This document shows positions 26,701-35,465 of a stretch of DNA of 56,379 nt, piece by piece. The DNA lies in contig JAFXPK010000009.1 of NCBI GenBank assembly GCA_017527905.1, positions 1 to 56,379 of the forward strand, written 5' to 3'. The notes beneath the pieces are model-generated. The model was not told the DNA's origin and did no database searches. It saw nothing but the letters and a program-made list of their open reading frames with translations. The stretch is from Paludibacteraceae bacterium (GTDB taxonomy: Bacteria > Bacteroidota > Bacteroidia > Bacteroidales > Paludibacteraceae). Positions within the stretch are counted from its first letter, which is position 1. Each line of letters begins with the position of its first letter. Made by a program: the position numbers and the translations under genes.

Positions 26701-27221
26701 TGAATGGATATCACCTCGCCTTCGGATTGGAACTTCACATAATGGCAAGCCGTAATGGTAAAATCCTTCACATATCCTGAATAGTTAAAGCCATAATGTA
26801 CTCTAACGTACTTCGTGCTCTTACTCAACTCCTTTGAGACCTGATTCTTTTGGCTCGAGCTTTTCCAAAGCGCATTCCAAGTGGATCCGTTCGAACTCTC
26901 CTCCAATACCCAGTCCGTACTTCCCAACGAAGTAGCCGCGAGAGATGTCGAGGTGGAGAAACTGACAACATCCGGCACACCTTCGATCTCAACCGTGAAG
27001 TAACGGTCATCCCAACAAAAGCCGCATCCCTCGTTCAACAATCCGTCCGAAGACATCCTGATCTGGCCACTCTCCCAATCGTAATTATACTTGCCGTACG
27101 TGTTCACGTATGCGCCATAGAAGATGTCCGAGTCCATCGTGAAAGGAACACGCACCTGAGCCATGAGACCAACGGTCGACAGCAGCCAAAAGGAACAGAG
27201 CAAAAGCAAAAGTTTTTTCAT
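23721..27221 (-). CDS. T9SS-secreted InlB-B-type repeat protein
   Basis: An 1166-residue secreted protein. A signal peptide (1-21, ending LMAQ) is followed by an N-terminal beta-sandwich-like domain (about 22-160) and then about 14 copies of a 60-residue repeat of the InlB B / Listeria-Bacteroides type, with the pattern YTFxGWxPxLPxxMPxxDVxVxAxWxxNxYxLxL then VDGDTL and YGDxIxxP. The last 75 or so residues look like a T9SS type-A sorting domain: GKIYLPDGMKGDVVCLYD, MSGRLVYRGV, and the end GVYLLTFQGVPLKIVVK. It should therefore pass the outer membrane through T9SS and be anchored or released. Repeats are well diverged, so the array is old. Role unknown; adhesion is a guess based on repeat type. 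Confidence 0.9.
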   Translation of the reverse strand: MKKLLLLLCSFWLLSTVGLMAQVRVPFTMDSDIFYGAYVNTYGKYNYDWESGQIRMSSDGLLNEGCGFCWDDRYFTVEIEGVPDVVSFSTSTSLAATSLGSTDWVLEESSNGSTWNALWKSSSQKNQVSKELSKSTKYVRVHYGFNYSGYVKDFTITACHYVKFQSEGEVISIQGPFRSGESLSTVHAPTPTLDCHDFVGWDRTLPAKMGSEDIVLNAMFEAKEYSATIRFSNEAENIALSDSVISFKCGSSITVDGATVEGFSFGGWSPELPSVGSPEMDGQTYVAQWTRNVYKLNYIDGADTSSVSVEYGRVIPELTKPEKEGYTFVQWVPSLPETMPSHDVSVSAEWRVNKYSLTLHVMEDSVLTDWLDYGSAILLPNPSRRGYTFDGWKDLPESMPDHDVDVWAQWIQNEYRFSAVVADDTLLTASHHMGDTIQLPDTFGVYGYSIVGWEPSLPAVMPDSDWTVTAILKANSHWLTVRVDSVTTYSEQVDFATPIDMDLLVPGDSAGVAFEWISEPIVSMPDSDVVLLGKYVNQKYPLRIYDDELVWVDTLCPYDDPLALREPVKRGYHLTNWDEVPSIMPANAVEVRLVWEKNTYAITLEVDNDILWTDTVGYADTIAYPIFPDSIGYRLYWSAELPAMMPDSNVLVRGYWDEYKWLCRLVDRDAVLLSDYYRPGETIAGVENPVREGYTFAGWAPEIPVLMPDSDFSAIAQWKRNTYSFRAFLDEETIIDTVYYYDDTIVAPHISGRVGYTLVQDTCPARMPAHPVELSYAWSVNHHRLVLKDGEEVLLDLLYGYGDQLPDSMLSRMGYTFAGWQPELPATMPDTDIVSVAMWNINHYKLVVLVDGDTMDIPYAYDDAIVALDVPEKAGYRFEWLDSFPARMPAEDVTVRGHYSPLSFPFVVLVDGDTLVTKNYLYGEPVEVPASPQKEGYLFAGWGDSVPAHMPAHPLRLEAMWEVIQYQLQLVDMDSVVLDTAISFGAELPRFPELVREGYTFKGWDDTLAVMPSRDVEVKAVWTPNRYCITLMIVSATTMKMLELPRKVMFDYGEAVAFDDIEHGKYRFVRWNNECPKTMPAKNFALIALVDEIDPTGLSRESDDALMPVVADGKIYLPDGMKGDVVCLYDMSGRLVYRGVASCVEVSVPGVYLLTFQGVPLKIVVK

Positions 27222-27258
27222 CGGATTTCAATCTTATCAAGTAATACGTTATAAAAAA

Positions 27259-27296
27259 CAAAAGAGACGCCATGTTACCATAGCATCCCTTTCGTT
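27259..27296 (-). terminator. Terminator after the CoA-transferase gene
   Basis: Arms at 27262-27274 and 27279-27291 form a 13-base-pair stem, several pairs being G-U, around a four-base loop. On the minus strand it is followed by TTTTGTTTTTT. It lies 70 bases after the CoA-transferase stop and just upstream of the InlB-repeat gene. Confidence 0.75.
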
Positions 27297-27361
27297 TGTG
27301 CTTCGAGACACTACGATGCCGCGAAGTTACAAAAATATTTCAACAAAAAAGACAACAACTA

Positions 27362-28849
27362 TCAATCCCACTTGGTGTTACGCATGTCGCCCGTCTCCTC
27401 GAAGGCGATATGCATCCTCAACGCCTTGGAGAGCGTCATTGGCGTGTGGCACTTGCCGGCGGCCAACTTGAGGTAATCCCACAACAACTCTTTATAGTCT
27501 GGGTGAACACAATTCTCGATGATCGTCTCAGCCTTCTGCAATGGAGACTTCGCACGCAAGTCAGCGACACCCTGCTCGGTGACGATCACCTTCACGGAGT
27601 GCTCGGAGCTATCGATGTGGCTCGCCATCGGCACGATAGCGGAAATCACGCCACCCTTAGCGACGGAAGGACAAGTGAAGATGGAGAGGAATGCGTTGCG
27701 GGCGAAATCCGCCGAACCACCCAAACCGTTCATCATCTTCTGACCCAACACGTTCGTACTGTTCACGTTTCCGAAGATATCCAACTCAAGCGCCGTGTTG
27801 ATGGCGATGACACCCAAACGACGAACCAACTCAGGGTTGTTGGTAAGCTCCTGAGGACGGAGCATCAATTTATCCTTGAAGAAATCATAGTCCGCATAGA
27901 CATCCATCAGCACATCGTCCGACAAAGTCAGGGAACTACCGCTGGCGAACGTGATACGTCCACGCTTCATCAAATCGATCACGGAGTTCTGGATCACCTC
28001 GGTGAACATGGTGAACGAAGGGATATCGTCACAGTTGCCAAGGGAACTCAACACCGCGTTGGCGATGTTTCCGACACCAGACTGCAACGGCAAGAACTCT
28101 TTCGGGATGATACCCTTGCGGAGCTCGCTCAACAGGAAGTTGGCCACGTTCTCACCGATCTTAGCGGTCACCGCATCCACCGGCGTGAACTGAGCGATGC
28201 CATCCTTCATGTCTGTCTTTACGACACCGATCACCTTGGAAGGATCCACCTTCAACGTGGCGGTACCGATACGGTCTGATGGAGTATAGATAGGGATCTC
28301 ACGACGGTGAGGAGGGTTAACCGGCTCATACAAGTCGTGCATTCCATTGATCTTCGCAGGATGATGCGCATTCAACTCGATGATGACCTTCTTAGCCTTC
28401 TCCACCAACGTAGGGGTGATACCCACGGAAGTCGTCAAGACGATTTCGCCCTTGTCCGTGATGTCAGCCGCCTCGATAAGCGCATAATCAACTGGACCGA
28501 GGAATCCGTAACGGAGGTCCTGCGCCACGTGGGACAAGTGCATGTCGAAATATTGCACCTCACACTTGTTGATCGCATCACGCATATACTTGCTTGATTG
28601 GAAAGGAGTACGGAACTTCACAGCCTTCGCGCGGGAGAGGGCTCCATCAATCTGATCACCCGTAGAACCACCGGTGATCATGCCAACCTTAAACTCATTT
28701 CCCTTCGCATGCTCCGCCTCCGCCTTCTCCGCGAGAGCGGTAGTCACAGCCTTGACCGTACCCACCGATGAGAAACCACCGATGCCAATCACATCATTGT
28801 TCTTAATGTAAGACGCTGCCTCCTCGGCAGTGATAAAGTTAAATGCCAT
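27362..28849 (-). CDS. Acetyl-CoA hydrolase/transferase family (succinate CoA-transferase type)
   Basis: A 495-residue class-I CoA-transferase that moves CoA between acyl-CoA and a carboxylic acid, most likely succinyl-CoA or propionyl-CoA with acetate or succinate, as expected in succinate/propionate-forming Bacteroidales. The N-terminal domain has GIGGFSSVGT (22-31) and GGSTGDQIDGAL (60-71). The C-terminal domain has QSGVGNIANAV (256-266) followed by the likely catalytic Glu284 in MFTEV, GNVNSTNV and EQGVADLRAKSP. Length is right for the Cat1/AarC group. It is a single-gene unit with a terminator behind; TACTTTCG at 28903-28910 is a variant -7 box. Substrate preference is inferred. Confidence 0.9.
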   Translation of the reverse strand: MAFNFITAEEAASYIKNNDVIGIGGFSSVGTVKAVTTALAEKAEAEHAKGNEFKVGMITGGSTGDQIDGALSRAKAVKFRTPFQSSKYMRDAINKCEVQYFDMHLSHVAQDLRYGFLGPVDYALIEAADITDKGEIVLTTSVGITPTLVEKAKKVIIELNAHHPAKINGMHDLYEPVNPPHRREIPIYTPSDRIGTATLKVDPSKVIGVVKTDMKDGIAQFTPVDAVTAKIGENVANFLLSELRKGIIPKEFLPLQSGVGNIANAVLSSLGNCDDIPSFTMFTEVIQNSVIDLMKRGRITFASGSSLTLSDDVLMDVYADYDFFKDKLMLRPQELTNNPELVRRLGVIAINTALELDIFGNVNSTNVLGQKMMNGLGGSADFARNAFLSIFTCPSVAKGGVISAIVPMASHIDSSEHSVKVIVTEQGVADLRAKSPLQKAETIIENCVHPDYKELLWDYLKLAAGKCHTPMTLSKALRMHIAFEETGDMRNTKWD

Positions 28850-29010
28850 TATACCTTACTATTTGTTATTCGGTTATTAACTCTTGTTTCTGAAAAACAG
28901 CGCGAAAGTACAACAAAAAATTCAAACCTCTATGCTTTCCTTCTAAAAAATTGCATAAATATCAAACTAAAGAATACAAATAGAATAAATATGCAATATA
29001 TATGCAAATA

Positions 29011-29040
29011 AAAAAAGGGAACCACAAGGATTCCCTTTTC
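29011..29040 (-). terminator. Terminator after the ROK kinase gene
   Basis: AAAAGGGAA at 29013-29021 pairs with TTCCCTTTT at 29031-29039 around a nine-base loop; the minus strand continues with a T-run. It ends the long minus-strand gene run that begins near 39656. Confidence 0.8.
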
Positions 29041-29069
29041 AAAAACGTATGAGGTTTAATAACTCTCGG

Positions 29070-30032
29070 TTATATGTCCCAAGCCAAAGCGGAAGCGCCC
29101 AATACAGCGGCATCGGCATCCTTCATTTGGGAGAACAACACCTTCACCTTGCCCTTGAACACAGGCATCAGGTTGTCGTCCATCGCCTTCTTCACTGGAT
29201 TGAACAACAAGTCGCCTGCCTTCGCCAGACCACCAAAAAGAACGAATGCCTCAGGGCTGCTGAACTTAACGAAGTCGGCCAACGCCTCGCCCAAGACTTG
29301 TCCTGTGAAGGCGAAGATATCCTTCGCAATCTGGTCGCCCGCCATAGCAGCGTCGAAAACATCCTTGGAAGTGATCTTGTCCAAATCGATCTTGCGGAGG
29401 AGGGAATCCTCTTTGCGGTTAAGCAAGAACTCCTTGGCGGTACGAGCGACACCCGTAGCGGAAGTATAAGTCTCCAAGCAACCCTTGTTGCCACAGCCGC
29501 AAGGACGACCGTCACGACGCACGATCACGTGGCCCAACTCACCCGCATTGCCATCATGTCCATAAATCAGTTGTCCGTTGGCAACCACACCGCTACCAAC
29601 GCCCGTACCCAACGTGATCATGATGAAATCTCGCATGCCACGAGCGGCACCGTACTTCATCTCACCGATGGCGGCCGCATTGGCGTCATTGGTCAAGGAT
29701 ACAGGAAGGCCCACCTTATCGGAAAGCATCTTAGCGAAAGGGACGATTCCCTTCCACGGCAAATTGGCCGCATGCTCGATGTTACCGGTGTAATAGTTCG
29801 CATTAGGCGCACCCACACCAATGCCATTGATCTTCTCCGCTCCACCATTCTTGGAGATCAGTTCCAACAAACCATTTCCCAAAGCCTCGATGTAATCCTC
29901 CAATTCAGGATACGCCTGCGTCTTAATCGAATTGGATGCCAAGACATTACCATTTGCGTCAACGATTCCGAACACTGTGTTGGTACCTCCGATGTCGATT
30001 CCAACCACATTAGGTTTCAATTCAGACTTCAT
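29070..30032 (-). CDS. ROK-family sugar kinase (glucokinase-like)
   Basis: A 320-residue cytoplasmic sugar kinase. The phosphate-binding GIDIGGTNT is at 11-19, the catalytic Asp116 lies in TNDANAAA, and the second phosphate motif LGTGVGSGVV is at 141-150. The ROK signature follows with GELGHVIV (His168) and zinc ligands Cys178, Cys180 and Cys185 in CGCGNKGCLE. It lacks a DNA-binding domain, so it is an enzyme rather than a repressor. Glucose is the likeliest substrate, given the sugar transporter gene 46 bases upstream on the same strand: uptake followed by phosphorylation. Other hexoses or N-acetyl sugars cannot be excluded. Confidence 0.92.
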   Translation of the reverse strand: MKSELKPNVVGIDIGGTNTVFGIVDANGNVLASNSIKTQAYPELEDYIEALGNGLLELISKNGGAEKINGIGVGAPNANYYTGNIEHAANLPWKGIVPFAKMLSDKVGLPVSLTNDANAAAIGEMKYGAARGMRDFIMITLGTGVGSGVVANGQLIYGHDGNAGELGHVIVRRDGRPCGCGNKGCLETYTSATGVARTAKEFLLNRKEDSLLRKIDLDKITSKDVFDAAMAGDQIAKDIFAFTGQVLGEALADFVKFSSPEAFVLFGGLAKAGDLLFNPVKKAMDDNLMPVFKGKVKVLFSQMKDADAAVLGASALAWDI

Positions 30033-30078
30033 ATCTTTTTGTTTATTAGTTAATATATAAATTCAAAACAATAGAGGA

Positions 30079-31497
30079 CTACACGTTCTCATTACGTTTT
30101 CTACAACCGACATAACCATACCACACCAGATAAGCGTAGCATAACAGTGGAAGAGCGAAAGCGGCATGAGCGTTGATGCAGTCGGAGAGCAATCCCTGCA
30201 ACGGTGGCACCACCGCACCACCCAGAATCATCATCACCAGCAACGAAGAGCCTTGGGACGTATATTTTCCTAAGCCGTCGATCGCCAACGTGATCAGGTT
30301 CGGGAACATGATGGAGTTGAACAAACCTACCGCCAAAATCGCCCATAGAGAGAGTTCGTTATCCATCACCAGCATCAATGCTATCAAAGCCATGTTCATG
30401 ACGGCGAACAAGCCCAACGTGCGGGAAGGTATAGACTTAGCCCATATGAATACAAAGAAGTTCAACACCAAGAATATCAGGAAGTAATATACCTTCATCT
30501 CGAAGAAGAAGTCGACAAACTGCTTGAACGACATTTCCGCGGACAAGCCTATCACCCAGAAGATAAGGGCCAAGGAAGCTACCGCAGACAAGATCATCAA
30601 GATGCATTTCGTCTGGAAACGCATCTTGCTCATGGAGATGGAGCCCATGAACCTACCGATCATCGCACCACCCCAATAGAAGGTAAGCAATTTACTGGCA
30701 TTCAGCTCATTCATGGTATGGAAATTCTTCATATACTCGACCAAGTTACTGCCTATCGCCACCTCGGCACCCACATAGCAGAAGATGCCGATCATGCCAT
30801 AGCGCAGATGAGGATGGCGCAACGCACCCAACCTGTCCAATCCCTTATTGTCATCATTCAACTCGACTGTCGGAATCTCCGAGAAGAAGATGAAACCGCA
30901 CAATATCAGCAACAAGCTGGACAACACCAGATAGGGAATACGGACGGAGGAGGCACCCTGACCGTCCACCAAGAAATAGTCGAAGATGAGCACACCGCCG
31001 ATGATCGGAGCCAACGTGGTACCCAACGAATTGAACGCTTGGGAGAGGTTCAGTCTGCTGGAAGAGGTCTCAGGCGACCCCAGAATAGCCACCAACGGAT
31101 TGGCCGCGATTTGCAGGAACGTGAACCCGGCACCTAATAGGAACAACGCCAGCAGGAACACCGCAAAGACAGGAGTCTCGGAATTCGCTTCGCAATAAAA
31201 CAGGAAGCAGGCCACCGACGAGATAAACAATCCAAGCACAATCGTATTCTTATACCCGACCTTCAATATGGGGTCTCCGAATGTGGCGGAGACTATGAAA
31301 TAGATCAGTGAAACCACAAAGTAGGCAAAGAAAAAAGCCAACTGCACCAACGTGGCCTCGAACTGCGACAAATCAAACACACCTTTCAAGTAAGGAATGA
31401 GAATATCATTCAAGCAAGTGATGAAACCCCACATGAAAAACAATGTGGTCAACGCAATCAAAGAGAACGAATAGCTTTTTAATTTTTTTTCTTCCAT
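30079..31497 (-). CDS. FucP/GluP-type sugar:proton symporter (MFS)
   Basis: A 472-residue inner-membrane transporter with about 12 hydrophobic segments. The family opening FFMWGFITCLNDILIPYLK with FDLSQFEA and the later PETSSSRLNLSQAFNSLG and SIPSRTLGLF are typical of the fucose/glucose/galactose symporter group (only parts quoted). I start it at ATG 31497 (MEEKKLKS); ATG 31506 is an alternative. It follows the TonB-dependent receptor stop by about 40 bases and precedes the ROK kinase gene, suggesting a route from sugar import to phosphorylation. Which sugar is carried is not decidable. Confidence 0.9.
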   Translation of the reverse strand: MEEKKLKSYSFSLIALTTLFFMWGFITCLNDILIPYLKGVFDLSQFEATLVQLAFFFAYFVVSLIYFIVSATFGDPILKVGYKNTIVLGLFISSVACFLFYCEANSETPVFAVFLLALFLLGAGFTFLQIAANPLVAILGSPETSSSRLNLSQAFNSLGTTLAPIIGGVLIFDYFLVDGQGASSVRIPYLVLSSLLLILCGFIFFSEIPTVELNDDNKGLDRLGALRHPHLRYGMIGIFCYVGAEVAIGSNLVEYMKNFHTMNELNASKLLTFYWGGAMIGRFMGSISMSKMRFQTKCILMILSAVASLALIFWVIGLSAEMSFKQFVDFFFEMKVYYFLIFLVLNFFVFIWAKSIPSRTLGLFAVMNMALIALMLVMDNELSLWAILAVGLFNSIMFPNLITLAIDGLGKYTSQGSSLLVMMILGGAVVPPLQGLLSDCINAHAAFALPLLCYAYLVWYGYVGCRKRNENV

Positions 31498-31539
31498 CTT
31501 AAACATCTTTATTGGGCATATCCCCAAAACATAATACAA

Positions 31540-33945
31540 TTAGAAATCAACCTTCAATCGCAAATTAAAGAGCCTACCCGTCAGGTAATTCGGCACAGCG
31601 TACTGCCCCTCATTTGAAGTAGGAACCCAATAATATAGATTGACATTCTTAACGTCCAACAAGTTAAACACATCCAAATTGACGGCGAAGACCTTCATCC
31701 ATGAAAAGAACTTCTTCTCCATAACTGGATCGAACCCTTTTCTCAGCTGGAATATCACACCGAAATCGAAGCGGAAATAGTTGGAGACGCGAAGAGAATT
31801 AACATAATGGTCTACGTTAGGCGGTCGCACAGGGTAGCCGTCCGCCCAAGCCATCTTAAGATTAAACTTGAGTTTTTCATATCCCGGGAAATAATCCTGG
31901 AAAAACATAGAGACATTGAATCGTTGATCGGTCGGACGAGGCAAAAAGCCAAGACCATCCCCATACACGTTCTCCTTCGTATTCATCATAGAGACAGAAA
32001 TCCAAGAATCCGTGCCTGGCACAAACTCACCGAACAATTTGACATCTCCTCCGAAAGCAAATCCATCCGCACAATTCTCCCCCCGGTAAGTGATCTTCAT
32101 GTTATCCACCAGATAAGGGATAATACGATCGATGTATTTGTAATACAACTCTCCCGTCAGTTTGAACGGACGGCCCCACTTCCTGAAATAGTAATCGGAA
32201 GCCAATATGACCTGGGAAGAGCGAGGGGACTTCACGTCAGAATTCAGACGGACGATTCGATCGTCGTCCACCTCCTCGATTTTCTTCACCTCCTTGAAGA
32301 GCATCGCCTGGTGGTATATGCCCGTCGCTAAACGGAAAACCCACGAACTTTTAGCGGGGAACCATGCGAAGGAGGCCCTTGGGCTAGGCGTCAACTGCTT
32401 ATTGAAATCCCAGTAAGAGAAACGCACACCACCCAGGAAGACAAAGCGACCCGACGTCGTGCGCAAAGTGTACGAATCTTGGGCGAATCCCGACACACGG
32501 TGGGAAAACATATTCACATCCCCGGTCAAATTACGGTAAAGGGATATGTGATCCTCACGCGACGGCAAGGAATACCCTGCGGAATCCCGGTACTCCCATT
32601 CACTCACCGTCTCCGCCATGTTCTCCCACTGCATGGAGAGGCCCCACTTAAACGTATTCTTTCCCTGTTTCCACGTGCCTATATGGGAAACATTAGAAAC
32701 TGTTCCGTCAAACCGATTCCGTGAATACTCATGGAACGAACCCACTCCTTCGTCCACCCCTCCGATCGAGCCATCCGGATGCACCTGGGAAAGGTTGTAC
32801 GAACTAGCGATATCATAAGAGACGTGCTCCGCGGAATGGAAAGACGATCCGATGAAATCCAGAGAGAGGGAGGAACTAGGATTACACGACAGCGTGAATG
32901 CGCCAAAATAAGTGGAGAAGAGATCCTTCTCCTGTCCGTCGAACTGGAAATAGACACGATGCGAATTAGTCATCGTACCAAAATTAGTACTGCGGGATTT
33001 AGGGACAAAATCGTATTGGTTCCTCGACAAATTGCCCAAGAAGGAAAGCTTCCATTTAGGCGAGACACGTAACGTCATATAAGTTTGATAATCCAAGAAC
33101 CTCGGGTTATACTCGCCTTCCGTCTCCAACGAATTCAACATATACGAGGAGGTTTTATAGCGGAAGCCATGTACCTGAGAAAAACGTTTGGAAGAACTGC
33201 CGACATACGCCGAAGCGCCAAGGAAACTGATGGATGCAGACCCCTCGAATGAAGTCGGTGTCTTATACTTTATATCCAACACCGAAGACATCTTGTCGCC
33301 ATACTCGGGGGAGAAACCTCCGGAAGAGAAGGAGACGGACTCCACCAAATCCGAATTGACAAAACTAAGGCCCTCCTGCTCCCCGCTTCGTATCAGCAAC
33401 GGACGGTAAACCTCGATGGAGTTCACATAAACACAATTCTCGTCATAGTTGCCTCCGCGCACGGAATATTGCGAACTAAGTTCATTGTTGGATGATACGC
33501 CAGGAAGAGTGACGACCATGCCGACAACACCATCCCCACTGGCGCTAGGAATCGACTTCGAGACATCCACATTGAGCTTTTCCACAGAGGTCTCCTGTTT
33601 CGCGATGCCGACGACATCAACCTGATTAATCTTATCGGGCAACTCCTTCATGACGACACGAAGGAATATGCTATCACTCTCTATCCTGACACTCAGCGTA
33701 GAATCCTGATAACCAAAAAACGAGAAACTTATCTCAACCTCCCGGATCGTATCTTCAGGAAGCTTCAACGAGAATGCGCCAGTCTCATTGGAAAGAGCAC
33801 TAACCTGCGAATGGGACTCCATGATCTCAACCCACGGCAACGGCTCGCCAACGGAGTTTTTCACAACACCGGAAACAATCTTACCATTAGTGAAACCCAA
33901 CAGAGGAACACACAACAGGAATAGTATGGAGAAGAACCGATGCAT
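31540..33945 (-). CDS. TonB-dependent receptor with carboxypeptidase-regulatory-like domain
   Basis: An 801-residue outer-membrane receptor. A signal peptide (1-20) leads to a CarboxypepD_reg-like beta-sandwich (VSGVVKNSVGEPLPWVEI, about 24-100), a plug domain (VTLPGVSSNNELSSQYSVRGG, then FVNSDLVESVSFSSGGFSPEYGDKMSSVLD in part), and a barrel ending in a terminal aromatic (LKVDF). It is not of the SusC type and has no SusD partner. It begins 8 bases after the OstA-like gene, so it is part of the envelope-biogenesis run; either it serves a housekeeping function or it has been co-opted as a transporter for the sugar genes behind it. Substrate unknown. Confidence 0.9.
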   Translation of the reverse strand: MHRFFSILFLLCVPLLGFTNGKIVSGVVKNSVGEPLPWVEIMESHSQVSALSNETGAFSLKLPEDTIREVEISFSFFGYQDSTLSVRIESDSIFLRVVMKELPDKINQVDVVGIAKQETSVEKLNVDVSKSIPSASGDGVVGMVVTLPGVSSNNELSSQYSVRGGNYDENCVYVNSIEVYRPLLIRSGEQEGLSFVNSDLVESVSFSSGGFSPEYGDKMSSVLDIKYKTPTSFEGSASISFLGASAYVGSSSKRFSQVHGFRYKTSSYMLNSLETEGEYNPRFLDYQTYMTLRVSPKWKLSFLGNLSRNQYDFVPKSRSTNFGTMTNSHRVYFQFDGQEKDLFSTYFGAFTLSCNPSSSLSLDFIGSSFHSAEHVSYDIASSYNLSQVHPDGSIGGVDEGVGSFHEYSRNRFDGTVSNVSHIGTWKQGKNTFKWGLSMQWENMAETVSEWEYRDSAGYSLPSREDHISLYRNLTGDVNMFSHRVSGFAQDSYTLRTTSGRFVFLGGVRFSYWDFNKQLTPSPRASFAWFPAKSSWVFRLATGIYHQAMLFKEVKKIEEVDDDRIVRLNSDVKSPRSSQVILASDYYFRKWGRPFKLTGELYYKYIDRIIPYLVDNMKITYRGENCADGFAFGGDVKLFGEFVPGTDSWISVSMMNTKENVYGDGLGFLPRPTDQRFNVSMFFQDYFPGYEKLKFNLKMAWADGYPVRPPNVDHYVNSLRVSNYFRFDFGVIFQLRKGFDPVMEKKFFSWMKVFAVNLDVFNLLDVKNVNLYYWVPTSNEGQYAVPNYLTGRLFNLRLKVDF

Positions 33946-33953
33946 ACAAACAA

Positions 33954-35453
33954 TTATTTGACAAATATATCCTCTTTACACTTCGGCCTCAGATATTCCA
34001 ACCACTTGAAATTACTCAGCCTCTTTTCATCTTCCGGCACTGACAAAGGCGGGTACAATATACCGTCCGAATCCGGAGTCATCAATATCTTATCCACCTT
34101 CTTATTGCTCTTCATATAAATGGTCATTGCATTTCCTTTCGCCTTATTGACGCCCACCAACGCACCATTATCATCCTTCGAATAATAAATGGATTTCGCA
34201 TTACCCAGCATATCGACACGTTTCAACTTGTTATTTTTCAGATATGCCTTCGACTCCTTTCCTGAAAGCTGGTTGTACATGTCCTCATCCTCATATTGGA
34301 CGATCATCGCATTCTTCGTGATATGGATATGGTCCGCTTTCTGCCCTTTCATGTATACATCAATCTGATCACCGGTGAGTTGGCTTTCCTCACTCCACAT
34401 GACAGGAGAGCCGTACATGGACAATATTGAATCAGCGGAATTATAAACCATCGAGTCGCACTTTCCCTGCATGTCATTCCGGTAGAATTTCACATGATGA
34501 TATGCGCGGACCTCACTTTTGCTGGAATCAATCTCCACCCCATATATCGTGTCGCCCGCCAAAAACAACGAATCTTTTTCGGAATAGTCTATCACATACG
34601 AACGGCCCGTAAGGAAACCCTTCGACGGCGACTTCTTCCAGAACTCCGCATAGTTGCCTCGACCAATCACTTTCTGCGAAGAGTCTTGCGCATCAACGTT
34701 ATGATATGCCTTCGCAACCTCAAGGTTCATGTCGTAATAGATGGAGTCCGCAGTCAAACGCTGACCGTCCTTGGATACGATGACAGAATAGTCATACAAC
34801 CGACCGATTTTCGAATTCTTGTTCATCCAAGCGTTTGTCGTATAGATGGTATAATCCTTTTCAACCACTTGGGAAGGGCCGATCAAGACCATCTTGCCCG
34901 TCTCGTTATTAAACTGCATGGAATCACTTTTTATGACATAATCCGGGCTTGTCAAAAGCACGTCCGTCTTGAAGAAATAGGTCTTGCTATCCGGATAATA
35001 ATAACCCTTCTGCGAAACGAGCTCATAGTCCGGATCCACGATTTTTCCGCCACCCATGTAATAACCGTAATTCCTATTCCTATAGAAATCCAGGGAATTG
35101 GTGGTCAAAACGGTTCCCTCATTGTTCACGACGACATTACTACGCACGCGCATCAAGGTGGAGTTTCCGTCATAGAACATCTTGTCCGAAGTCATCGTGG
35201 AATTTTTCTCTATCACCTTCACGTGTCCGAACGCATCGAACGAATTGTTCGTGTCGTAGAAATATGCGCTATCGCAATACATCAACGCACTCTCATGGCG
35301 GAATCTGACATGACCCTTCAGCACCTGATACTGTGCCCCCGTAGACTTGTCGAACGAGAGCACGTCACATTGCTCCAGAATAATATTCCGGGTTTCCGAA
35401 GAGACGGACAGGGAGACGAAAATCGCCCAAAGGGTTAACCAATATCGTTTCAT
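33954..35453 (-). CDS. OstA/LptA-like LPS transport protein
   Basis: A 499-residue exported protein with OstA-like beta-jellyroll repeats. After a signal peptide (1-18) the sequence runs through hairpins such as YQVLKGHVRFRHESALMYCDSAYFY (in part), FDAFGHVKVIEKN and MTSDKMFYDGN, repeated again near the middle (GRGNYAEF, VRAYHHVKFYRND, MYGSPVMWSEESQLTGD). This is the Bacteroidota OstA-like family, thought to act in the periplasmic bridge that carries lipopolysaccharide to the outer membrane. It lies 12 bases behind surA and 8 bases before a TonB-dependent receptor. It is much longer than E. coli LptA (185 residues), as expected for this family. Confidence 0.87.
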   Translation of the reverse strand: MKRYWLTLWAIFVSLSVSSETRNIILEQCDVLSFDKSTGAQYQVLKGHVRFRHESALMYCDSAYFYDTNNSFDAFGHVKVIEKNSTMTSDKMFYDGNSTLMRVRSNVVVNNEGTVLTTNSLDFYRNRNYGYYMGGGKIVDPDYELVSQKGYYYPDSKTYFFKTDVLLTSPDYVIKSDSMQFNNETGKMVLIGPSQVVEKDYTIYTTNAWMNKNSKIGRLYDYSVIVSKDGQRLTADSIYYDMNLEVAKAYHNVDAQDSSQKVIGRGNYAEFWKKSPSKGFLTGRSYVIDYSEKDSLFLAGDTIYGVEIDSSKSEVRAYHHVKFYRNDMQGKCDSMVYNSADSILSMYGSPVMWSEESQLTGDQIDVYMKGQKADHIHITKNAMIVQYEDEDMYNQLSGKESKAYLKNNKLKRVDMLGNAKSIYYSKDDNGALVGVNKAKGNAMTIYMKSNKKVDKILMTPDSDGILYPPLSVPEDEKRLSNFKWLEYLRPKCKEDIFVK

Positions 35454-35465
35454 AAAAAGAGAATC

